This document shows positions 57,602-64,000 of a stretch of 64,000 nt of DNA, in pieces (position 1 is the first letter of the stretch; the number at the start of each line of letters is the position of its first letter). The DNA is from DAOUJH01 sp965116555. Its GTDB lineage: Bacteria > Chloroflexota > Dehalococcoidia > Lucifugimonadales > QGNO01. The DNA lies in assembly GCA_965116555.1 (NCBI GenBank), contig OZ220698.1:2232001-2296000 (forward strand). The letters run 5' to 3'. The notes beneath the pieces are model-generated. The model did no database searches, was not told the origin of the DNA, and worked only from the letters and a program-made list of their open reading frames with translations. Position numbers and translations under genes: made by a program.

Positions 57602-59200
57602 TCACGCCTCGTGCACTATCTCCCCGCCGACCATTGTCATCTCCACCGGGATGTCAATGATAGCCTCCGCCTCCACCGCCGTTGGGTCCTCTGCCAGCAC
57701 CACCAGGTCCGCCAGCTTTCCGGCTTCTATCGACCCTTTGATGTTCTCCTCAAAAGAGGCGTAGGCCCCGTTTATGGTGTATATCTTCAGCGCTTCCTCC
57801 ACGGTCACGCGCTGGCTGGGCCCCCAAACGTTCCCATGCATATCGGTCCTGGTCACGCAAGCCTGGATCCCCATGAGAGGCGGGTACATGCCGCAGGGGT
57901 AATCGGCTGCGCCCGTCGATACTATCCCGTTGTCTATGAAGGAGCGCTGGGCAAACATCCACTCCACGCGCTCCTTTCCGTAATACTGCATCTTCTCCCC
58001 ATGGTAGTAAACGTAAGTGCAGAAAGGCGTTGCTACGCAGCCAAGCGCCCTCATGCGACGCAGGATGTCCGGATTCACCACGGTGCAATGCTCAATGCGA
58101 TGCCGGGTCCCCGTCCTTGGATATCCGGCCTGCGCCTTCTCGTAAGCGGTGAGCACCTGCTCTATCGCCGAGTCGCCGTTGGCGTGAATGCAGATCTGGA
58201 ACCCGGCGCGGTGCCACTCCATCACCTTGCGCTCGGTCTCCTCAGGCCCCACGGCCAGAAAGCCGCGGTCGTCATCGCTCCCCTCGTAAGGACTCGACAG
58301 GTAAGCGGTGCGAGACGCTATCCCCCCATCGACCGATATCTTGATGCCGCCGAAACGCAGGCGGTCATCTCCAAAGCCTGACCTTACCCCCGCGTCGCGC
58401 AGCGCCGGAAAGTGACTGTGGTGCATCAGCAGGTACACCCGCAACGGCAGCTTCCCGTTTTGACGCGCTTCCTGGTAAACGCGGAACTCATCCGCCGATA
58501 CCATGGCGTCATGGACGGTGGTGGCGCCAACCTTGGCGTACATATCCATGATGATCTTCAATCCGTTGCGTCGGTCATTGTCCGTTGGCTGGGGTATCAG
58601 TTCCTTTTCCACCCATTCCGCGGCGTGTTGGTAGACCACGCCCGTCAGCTCTCCGGTGACGGAGTCCTTTTCCAGGTAGCCCCCCGGCGGCGGCTGTGTA
58701 TCCCGGTTGTACCCGGCGGCCTCCAGGGCTTTCGAGTTGAAGTAGTAGACCAGCCCGGCACGGTGCGCCACGAAGATGGGATGCTCCCTGCTCACCGCGT
58801 CCAGGTCCGCCCTGTTGAGGAAGCGGTTTTCCGATGTCTTGGTGTCATCAAAGTTGAAGCCCTGCACCCATTCGCCCGGTCTTTTCTTGGATGCCTGCTC
58901 CCTCAGCGCGTCTTGTATAGCCCCTATGCTCGGTTGTGCGCAGTCGGCCTGCGTTACGTGACGCACCCCGCTGCTCATAACGTGGGTATGCGCATCTATG
59001 AAGCCGGGGAGCACAGTCTTGCCGCCTAGGTCCAGGGCCCTGGTGTTCGGGCCGGTAAGCCCTTCCATATCCTGGTTGGAGCCGACACCTACAATCTTGC
59101 CGTCCGATATGGCAATGGCTCCGGCACGCGGCATGCTCGGGTCTATTGTAATGACGTTGGCGTTCTTGATTACTATCTGCGCTTTCAGACCGCCGACCAT
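57602..59200 (-). CDS. YtcJ-like amidohydrolase
   Basis: The start is ATG 59200 after AAGGAGCGAAGG; an in-frame ATG at 59227 is the alternative. The 532-aa protein matches the YtcJ type amidohydrolases: NANVITIDPSMPRAGAIAIS, VLPGFIDAHTHVMSSG (HxH), ICIHANGDSAIEQVL (His), RHRIEHCTV (His) and STGAADYPCG (Asp). It ends with IEAGKLADLVVLAEDPTAV. The family hydrolyses N-acyl or carbamate-type bonds. The actual substrate is unknown. Confidence 0.9.
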   Translation of the reverse strand: MVGGLKAQIVIKNANVITIDPSMPRAGAIAISDGKIVGVGSNQDMEGLTGPNTRALDLGGKTVLPGFIDAHTHVMSSGVRHVTQADCAQPSIGAIQDALREQASKKRPGEWVQGFNFDDTKTSENRFLNRADLDAVSREHPIFVAHRAGLVYYFNSKALEAAGYNRDTQPPPGGYLEKDSVTGELTGVVYQHAAEWVEKELIPQPTDNDRRNGLKIIMDMYAKVGATTVHDAMVSADEFRVYQEARQNGKLPLRVYLLMHHSHFPALRDAGVRSGFGDDRLRFGGIKISVDGGIASRTAYLSSPYEGSDDDRGFLAVGPEETERKVMEWHRAGFQICIHANGDSAIEQVLTAYEKAQAGYPRTGTRHRIEHCTVVNPDILRRMRALGCVATPFCTYVYYHGEKMQYYGKERVEWMFAQRSFIDNGIVSTGAADYPCGMYPPLMGIQACVTRTDMHGNVWGPSQRVTVEEALKIYTINGAYASFEENIKGSIEAGKLADLVVLAEDPTAVEAEAIIDIPVEMTMVGGEIVHEA

Positions 59201-59410
59201 ATCCTTCGCTCCTTGGTGAGGGTGCATTCTTACCCTATCTTATACCGTCTCTCTCTGCCTAACACTTATCCGGCCTACCATCCAGGCAACGGCTGGAAGT
59301 TAGGACGGGATAGCCCTCTCGGCAACAACACCTATGCCCTCTTATGCTATATTTGAATATGCGCGGCTGGGCAGCCGCACCAACACCGATTAACGCGGGG
59401 AGTTTTCTGT

Positions 59411-59839
59411 ATGACGCAAGACCAACAGCCGGTAGCGCACACGTCTCACACGGAGATAACCCTTGACCAGCTCGGTAATATGCAGCCTGGGTTGGCACGC
59501 CTCATGGCGGAGGTCAGCGACAGGTACTGGATCATGTACTACGCGGCCAAGGGCGGAAACTGGAAGCTGGCTGCCCTTCAGTCATCGGAGCTGGAAAAGG
59601 CGTTCAAGATAGGAGAGGTGACGCGACCCAGGTATACGGACCATCTGGAGGCCTTTATCAAGGGGCCTTTAACGGCCATGAACAAGGCCATTGAGGAGCG
59701 GAACTGGGACGACTTTGAGCACTGGTACAATGCCGGCATCACCGCGGCCAACGCCTATCACCGTGAATACAACCACGAGGAGATTGTCTGGCAGCTGCCG
59801 GACGAGCCTCCCAAGCACCTCAGGCTCACGCCAAGCTAG
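59411..59839 (+). CDS. conserved helical protein of unknown function
   Basis: The 142-aa protein is predicted to be helical. It has DRYWIMYYAAKGGNWKLAAL, SSELEKAFKIGEVTRPRYTD, HLEAFIKGPLTAMNKAIEER and GITAANAYHREYNHEEIVWQ. The Trp/Tyr-rich repeated patterns look like a four-helix bundle such as cytochrome c-type carrier proteins, but no heme-binding CxxCH or signal peptide is present. A GGGGAG site precedes the ATG. The gene lies 35 bp upstream of tsaB on the same strand. I do not recognise its family. Confidence 0.7.
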   Translation: MTQDQQPVAHTSHTEITLDQLGNMQPGLARLMAEVSDRYWIMYYAAKGGNWKLAALQSSELEKAFKIGEVTRPRYTDHLEAFIKGPLTAMNKAIEERNWDDFEHWYNAGITAANAYHREYNHEEIVWQLPDEPPKHLRLTPS

Positions 59840-59874
59840 CGTTGAGGTATGCGGAACTACCTTCCCTGCGACAA

Positions 59875-60552
59875 ATGCTCCTCGTAATAGACACCTCGAC
59901 CAGATACGCCGGCGTTGCTCTTGCCAGCGAGACGCGGATTCTCCAGGCCGCTCACTGGCGCTCCCGGCAAAACCACAGCGTGGAGCTGCTTCCCACCATC
60001 GAATCCCTGCTGCAACGGGAGTCGACGTCCGTGGAAGAACTGACCGGCGTTGCCGTCGCCATCGGCCCAGGTGGATTCAGCGCCCTGCGAGTCGGCATCA
60101 GCGTCGCCAAGGGCATTGCCTGGACATCGGCCCTGCCCCTGGTTACCGCCTCCACCCTAGAGATGGAGGCCTTCCCCTATCTCACGGCGGGACTGCCCGT
60201 CTGCGCCGTCCTCGATGCGGGCCGTGGACAGGTGAGTTGGGCGCTGTTTGAAGCTCACGAAGATGGAATATCGCAGACCTCCCAGGAGGCCATCGCCGCC
60301 CCGCAAGAGGTGCTTCAATCGCTTCCCGACCCATCTATTCTCTGCGGTGAGGCGTTGGAGCTGCAGCGGGAGGCGTTCACCTCCGGCATGCCGTCCCACG
60401 TCAAACCGGCGCTTCCCTATCTGCCTGGCCAGAGATTGCTTTCACTCGCCCATCTTGGCCTATCCAGGCTTCAGGCCGGGCTGACCGTGGACGTCCTCTC
60501 CGTCCAGCCCCTCTACCTGAGGCGTCCCACAATCACCGAACCGCGGCGCTAG
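59875..60552 (+). CDS. tsaB: tRNA threonylcarbamoyladenosine biosynthesis protein TsaB
   Basis: The start is taken as ATG 59875 because the family begins MLLVIDTSTRYAGVAL; the frame is open from a TTG at 59842 without a better site. The 225-aa protein has NHSVELLPTIESLLQRE, AIGPGGFSALRVGISVAKGI (the family P-x-x-F-x-x-LR-x-G block) and VCAVLDAGRGQVSWALFE. It heterodimerises with TsaD and TsaE to make t6A37 on ANN-reading tRNAs, an essential modification. tsaD and tsaE are not nearby. Confidence 0.9.
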   Translation: MLLVIDTSTRYAGVALASETRILQAAHWRSRQNHSVELLPTIESLLQRESTSVEELTGVAVAIGPGGFSALRVGISVAKGIAWTSALPLVTASTLEMEAFPYLTAGLPVCAVLDAGRGQVSWALFEAHEDGISQTSQEAIAAPQEVLQSLPDPSILCGEALELQREAFTSGMPSHVKPALPYLPGQRLLSLAHLGLSRLQAGLTVDVLSVQPLYLRRPTITEPRR

Positions 60553-60594
60553 CCGCAACATCCCACGTTGACGCCTTCACATCCTCACGGTAGC

Positions 60595-60611
60595 ATTACG
60601 GAAACCGTAAT
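60595..60611 (+). other. short perfect hairpin upstream of ndk
   Basis: ATTACGGAAACCGTAAT is a 7-bp perfect inverted repeat with a 3-nt loop, 68 bp before ndk. No T-run follows, so it is not a standard terminator. A role as operator or mRNA hairpin is possible. Confidence 0.3.
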
Positions 60612-60679
60612 CCAAGCGCCCGTTTCCTTTCCGGCAAGCGATGCGGTAAAGGGCAGGTGGCATTCAAGAGAGGCTTCAT

Positions 60680-61129
60680 ATGCAACGGACTCTGGTACTT
60701 GTCAAGCCTGACGGCGTGCAGCGCGGCCTTATTGGCGAGGTCATTTCACGCCTTGAAAACCGCGGCCTCAAGATAGCGGGGCTAAAGCTTCTACAGCTTT
60801 CCGATGATGCGGCGCGCAGCCACTACGGCGCGCACGTGGACAAACCGTTCTTTCAGGGACTGGTCAGCTTCATCACTTCCGCGCCGCTGGCGGCCATGGT
60901 CGTTGAAGGGAAGGATGCCGTAGATACTGTGCGGAAGACCATGGGTGAGACCGATCCCGCAAAGGCCGCCCCCGGCACCATTCGCGGCGACCTTGCCCAG
61001 GATATCGGGCGCAACATCGTCCACGGCTCGGACTCTCCTGAGGCCGCCGCCACAGAGATAGCCCTCTTTTTCGACCCTGCCGAAGTGGTGGACTACGACC
61101 GGAACATCGACTCCTGGATCATTGAATAG
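60680..61129 (+). CDS. ndk: nucleoside diphosphate kinase
   Basis: The 149-aa protein matches Ndk throughout: RTLVLVKPDGVQRGLIGEVI, KIAGLKLLQLS, TMGETDPAKAAPGTIRGD and the catalytic NIVHGSDS (H115, phospho-histidine). It ends with EVVDYDRNIDSWIIE. It equilibrates nucleoside di- and triphosphates via ping-pong transfer. The gene stands alone; its stop overlaps the convergent rsfS gene by 11 bp. Confidence 0.95.
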   Translation: MQRTLVLVKPDGVQRGLIGEVISRLENRGLKIAGLKLLQLSDDAARSHYGAHVDKPFFQGLVSFITSAPLAAMVVEGKDAVDTVRKTMGETDPAKAAPGTIRGDLAQDIGRNIVHGSDSPEAAATEIALFFDPAEVVDYDRNIDSWIIE

Positions 61130-61463
61130 CGACTATCTGCTTTGCCCTGGACCAGCGCTCTTCCAACCGGTAATACTCACGCTCTTGCGGGGCAAAGAGA
61201 TGGGCAATGACGTCGCCAAAGTCCAGCAGCAGCCATCCTGAGTCCAACCCGCCTTCACGGTGATGCAACACACTCCCCGACTGCTTCAACTGCTGCACCA
61301 TGTCCTGGGCCAGCGCTTCCATCTGGCGGCGGCTCTCCGCCGTCAGTATCACAAAGAAGTCGGCAAAGCTGCTCAACTCACGGATATCCAGCAGCAGGAT
61401 GTCCGATGCCTGCTTCTCTTCCGCTACCTCTACTACCTTGTGCGCTACTTCCAGGGGTTCCAG
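61119..61463 (-). CDS. rsfS: ribosome silencing factor RsfS (CTG start)
   Basis: The frame contains the RsfS motifs EPLEVAHKVVEVAEEKQASD, ILLLDIRELSSFADFFVILT, ESRRQMEALAQDMVQQL and DSGWLLLDFGDVIAHLFAPQ. RsfS normally begins right before EPLELA. Here that codon is CTG at 61463 behind AAGGAGCAACGC (6-bp spacing). No ATG, GTG or TTG lies between it and an upstream stop. Starting at the TTG at 61376 would cut off the first strand, so I extend to CTG, giving 114 aa (normal length). RsfS binds L14 and blocks subunit joining in starvation. Confidence 0.85.
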   Translation of the reverse strand: MEPLEVAHKVVEVAEEKQASDILLLDIRELSSFADFFVILTAESRRQMEALAQDMVQQLKQSGSVLHHREGGLDSGWLLLDFGDVIAHLFAPQEREYYRLEERWSRAKQIVAIQ

Positions 61464-61480
61464 GCGTTGCTCCTTATTCT

Positions 61481-61523
61481 AAAACCTCTTCCCCCTTGAT
61501 GGGGGAAGATTGAGATGGGGGTG
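61481..61523. repeat. dispersed 43-bp element, family B
   Basis: AAAACCTCTTCCCCCTTGAT and GGGGGAAGATTGAGATGG, the same as copies at 7008, 13445, 23731, 27076, 27233 and 27388, lie directly upstream of rsfS. The long arm CTTCCCCC/GGGGGAAG can pair as a hairpin. Confidence 0.85.
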
Positions 61524-61641
61524 AACCGTACGTGGACAGCCGACCCGATTGAACACCCCAATTATAGGAACACCCATGCGTTCCGGTCAATTTTGCTGGT
61601 TCCCATTGAGTTGAGACAAGACAGGACTTTCTTTAGACTAA

Positions 61642-61712
61642 ATTGCTGTAGCTCACGGGGAAGCCCGCTTTGTGCGGAGAGGATCCAAGGTTCGAATTCC
61701 TTCGTATAACCA
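61642..61712 (+). pseudogene. possible degenerate tRNA relic
   Basis: TAGCTCACGGGGAAGC resembles a D arm and CAAGGTTCGAATTCC resembles a T arm. They are followed by TATAACCA with an encoded CCA, as in the two intact tRNAs. The acceptor stem does not pair and the anticodon stem is imperfect. A former integration scar or chance are both possible. It lies just upstream of the leucine-rich-repeat gene. Confidence 0.25.
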
Positions 61713-61760
61713 TCATCTAGCACTGGGCAGAGGGGGTGTTGTATCAAGACGATAACCATA

Positions 61761-63242
61761 TTGGTGGTCATTTTGGCGCTCCTCACCCTAGCGGCCTGTC
61801 AGAACACTCCTTCACCCACGCCTACCCACACTCCCTCACCAACCCCTGTCAGTGTTCCCGAACCTTCCCCCAGTGACATCGAAGCCTGTTCCAATGGGCT
61901 TGCCGTGCCCAATCCTGAAGACAACCCGGATCTGGTCAGAGACTGTGCAATCCTGCTGGGGGCCAGAGATGTCCTGACGACCTCAGGAGGCGAACGTAAC
62001 CCCCTAGAATTGTACGACTTAAATTGGAGCCCTCATCTTGCCATCACGAAATGGAAAGGCATTCACATCGCTGAAGGCCGCGTCACAGGTATAAATATAG
62101 ACCCCTATCGCTCAACAACGCATTTAGTATCGCATCCAGGCATGGAGGCCAGGCCCCTCACGGTCGTTCTTGTAGGGCGCATCCCACCATCGCTGGGTGG
62201 TCTCACCGCCCTGCGGTATCTACGTTTAGATAAGAACGGCCTCACTGGGGAGATCCCCTCTTCCCTAGCCAACCTCACCAACCTGGAGCATTTGGATTTG
62301 GGCGGCAATCACTTCTCAGGACAGATACCCTCTTCACTAGCCAACCTCACCAACTTGAAAACGCTTAGTTTATGGGGCCACCGGTTTAGCGGAGAGGTTC
62401 CATCTTTCATAGCCAACCTCACCAACCTGGAGACGCTTCGTTTAGGGGGCAACCAGTTCACGGGGGAGATCCCATCCCTGGCCAACCTCACCAACTTGGA
62501 GTCTCTCGGTTTATGGGGCAACCAGTTCACGGGGGAGATCCCATCCCTGGCCAACCTCACCAACCTGGAGACTCTCTTTTTGAGCCGCAACCAACTCACG
62601 GGAGAGATTCCCTCCCTGACCAACCTCACCGACCTGCGGCATCTATCTTTGGAGGACAACCAACTAACGGGAGAGATTCCCTCCCTGGCCAACCTCACAT
62701 ACCTAGAGGATTTAGATTTAAGTGGCAACCAACTCACGGGAGAGATTCCCTGCCTGGCCAACCTCACCAACCTGGAGACTCTCTTTTTGAGCCGCAACCA
62801 ACTCACGGGAGAGATTCCCTCCCTGAGCAACCTTCCCAGCCTGCGGTCTCTGCGTTTAGATTACAACCGGCTCACAGGAGAGATTCCCTCCCTGACCAAC
62901 CTCCCCAACCTGCTGTCTCTAGATTTACGTAACAACCGGCTCACAGGAGAGATCCCCTCTTTCCTGAGCAACCTCCCCAGCCTGTGGTATCTATATTTAG
63001 ATAACAACCAGCTCACGGGGGAGATCCCCCCTTCCTTGGGCAACACGAAGAACCTGGTGCGCTTAGATTTAGATAACAACCAGCTCACAGGAGAGATCCC
63101 CTCTTCCCTCAGTAACCTTCCTCATCTGACAGAGCTATACCTCTCATCGAATGAGCTGAGCGGGTGTGTGCCTGCTGAACTGCAGAATGTAAAGCGCACG
63201 GACTTCTCAGTGCTTGGTCTTCCGTTCTGTGAGGTGCAGTAG
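61761..63242 (+). CDS. leucine-rich repeat lipoprotein (plant-type LRRs)
   Basis: The protein has a lipoprotein signal ending in LLTLAAC (lipobox) and a Thr/Pro-rich spacer (TPSPTPTHTPSPTPVSVPEP). About 14 LRRs follow, of the pattern TNLETLFLSRNQLTGEIPSL (plant-specific, 23-24 residues), then the cap SGCVPAELQNV with a final Cys. The first codon is unclear. TTG 61761 gives no charged signal n-region. In-frame upstream codons restore KTITI, but they would require ATC at 61743 after AGAGGGGGTG. It should sit on the outer face of the cytoplasmic membrane or cell surface, for protein or glycan binding. Confidence 0.88.
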   Translation: MVVILALLTLAACQNTPSPTPTHTPSPTPVSVPEPSPSDIEACSNGLAVPNPEDNPDLVRDCAILLGARDVLTTSGGERNPLELYDLNWSPHLAITKWKGIHIAEGRVTGINIDPYRSTTHLVSHPGMEARPLTVVLVGRIPPSLGGLTALRYLRLDKNGLTGEIPSSLANLTNLEHLDLGGNHFSGQIPSSLANLTNLKTLSLWGHRFSGEVPSFIANLTNLETLRLGGNQFTGEIPSLANLTNLESLGLWGNQFTGEIPSLANLTNLETLFLSRNQLTGEIPSLTNLTDLRHLSLEDNQLTGEIPSLANLTYLEDLDLSGNQLTGEIPCLANLTNLETLFLSRNQLTGEIPSLSNLPSLRSLRLDYNRLTGEIPSLTNLPNLLSLDLRNNRLTGEIPSFLSNLPSLWYLYLDNNQLTGEIPPSLGNTKNLVRLDLDNNQLTGEIPSSLSNLPHLTELYLSSNELSGCVPAELQNVKRTDFSVLGLPFCEVQ

Positions 63243-63288
63243 CCGGCTTGGGGCTTGGTTTTCACCGTATGCTATCCTTATAGCTGAA

Positions 63289-64000
63289 ATGTCTACTCCC
63301 AAGCCCCGTGTAGTCGTCGCCATGAGCGGCGGCGTCGATTCCTCAGTTGCGGCCCTCCTCCTCAAGGAGCAGGGCTACGACGTAGTTGGCGTTACCATGC
63401 GCCTCTTCCCCTATGACGAAGACAACGCCCTCACCCGGTACAACAAGGGCTGCTGCACCCCGCAGGACGTTGAAGACGCCCGGCGCGTCTGCCAGATCAT
63501 CGGCGCTCCCCACTACCTGATGAACTTCGAGCGCGAGTTCCAGCAGTTCGTCATCGACTATTTCTGCGACGAATACGCCCGTGGACGCACCCCGCATCCC
63601 TGCCTTGCCTGCAACGATAAGATCAAGTTCTCCTTCCTTTTCCAGCGCGCCGTCGCCCTGGACGCCGACTACATTGCTACCGGCCACTACGCCCGCGTCG
63701 ATGAACAGGACGGGGCATACCGGCTTCTCAAGGGTATAGACCAGTCCAAGGACCAGTCCTACGTCCTCTTCACCCTGCGTCAAGAGGAGCTGCGGCGCAC
63801 CCTGCTGCCCGTCGGCTGGTACAGCAAGTCGCAGATCCGCGACTTTGCGCTTAACGCCGGCCTGCCAGTGGCCAACAAGCCTGACAGCCAGGAGATATGC
63901 TTCATCCCGGACGGCGATTACCGTTCCTTCATCAAAGAGCGAGTTGCCCCCACTTCCGGCGAGATCGTGGACACGGAGGGCAACGTCCTTGGCTGGCACG
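63289..64000 (+). CDS. mnmA: tRNA-specific 2-thiouridylase MnmA (C-terminus outside window)
   Basis: The reading frame opens at ATG 63289 and stays open to the right edge (237 codons and one base). The N-terminus has the PP-loop VVVAMSGGVDSSVAALLLKE. TMRLFPYDEDNALTRYNKGC (first Cys region), GRTPHPCLACNDKIKFSFLF and ATGHYARVDEQDG follow. The KDQSYVLFTL block and DSQEICFIPDG complete the catalytic domain. The two active Cys of MnmA are in PCLACN and EICFIPD. It puts sulfur on U34 of Lys, Glu and Gln tRNAs, two of which are encoded at the window's left edge. No other gene on either strand is supported here. Confidence 0.93.
   Translation, partial: MSTPKPRVVVAMSGGVDSSVAALLLKEQGYDVVGVTMRLFPYDEDNALTRYNKGCCTPQDVEDARRVCQIIGAPHYLMNFEREFQQFVIDYFCDEYARGRTPHPCLACNDKIKFSFLFQRAVALDADYIATGHYARVDEQDGAYRLLKGIDQSKDQSYVLFTLRQEELRRTLLPVGWYSKSQIRDFALNAGLPVANKPDSQEICFIPDGDYRSFIKERVAPTSGEIVDTEGNVLGWH

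Noticed and set aside
62309..62830. Minus-strand frame full of REGISPVSWL repeats
   Set aside because: It is the antisense translation of the leucine-rich repeats.

Overview
This window comes from a GC-rich bacterium. My best guess is a Chloroflexota lineage of the Dehalococcoidia/SAR202 kind. That rests on gene content (luciferase-like flavin oxidoreductase, DUF917 and hydantoinase genes, several amidohydrolases, DUF3179, a small 'CRLCGEER' protein) and on many dispersed palindromic repeats. It is an inference from protein resemblance; no database was searched.

Layout. 1-4.1 kb: end of a FAD oxidoreductase, tRNA-Glu and tRNA-Gln, a small Cys/His protein, paired Nudix hydrolases, a stand-alone Lrp/AsnC ligand-binding domain, and HIT and HD (YqeK-like) hydrolases. 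4.4-9.4 kb: a phage packaging island (small ORFs, large terminase, Cys/HTH protein, portal, scaffold-like protein) with no capsid, tail or integrase gene. 9.6-16.4 kb: core genes (M16 protease, PcrA helicase, RimI, histidine phosphatase, GNAT, PheS). 16.7-21.7 kb: a MacAB-like ABC export operon whose adaptor carries a large internal duplication. 21.7-27.0 kb: PAC2, PdxH and 3-methyladenine glycosylase genes, an EVE protein, and an MFS/unknown/SDR operon. 27.0-27.5 kb: a tandem array of about 157-bp units. 27.5-35.5 kb: accessory metabolism, a HicB/HicA pair with a nonsense-broken hicA, and a two-gene ABC exporter.

35.6-43.5 kb is the defence-rich, more AT-rich part. It holds a type II restriction-modification pair, an orphan HicB, two polysaccharide-deacetylase paralogues, and a two-gene operon. 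That operon pairs an MT-A70 methyltransferase with a 778-aa protein that I read as PD-(D/E)XK nuclease, then DGQHR domain, then Swt1-type HEPN. I know of no named system with this architecture, and it is the best candidate here for something undescribed.

43.6-64 kb: amidohydrolases, a SulP transporter with a palindromic operator pair, a tandem DUF917 duplication coupled to a DHFR-like gene and a hydantoinase, AEC transporter, SRAP, DUF3179, a metallo-beta-lactamase-fold hydrolase, a ThDP enzyme, TsaB, Ndk, RsfS, a plant-type leucine-rich-repeat lipoprotein and the start of MnmA.

Cross-cutting points. Intergenic gaps are filled by a few repeat families (REP-like GC palindromes, a 43-bp 'CTTCCCCCTTGA' element, and 'AAGAATCCAAAGC' composites), which create many spurious short ORFs. 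Several starts are non-ATG, including two well-supported CTG starts (ABC permease at 19883, rsfS at 61463). Two short gene relics (29386 and 40483) point to past loss of paralogues.
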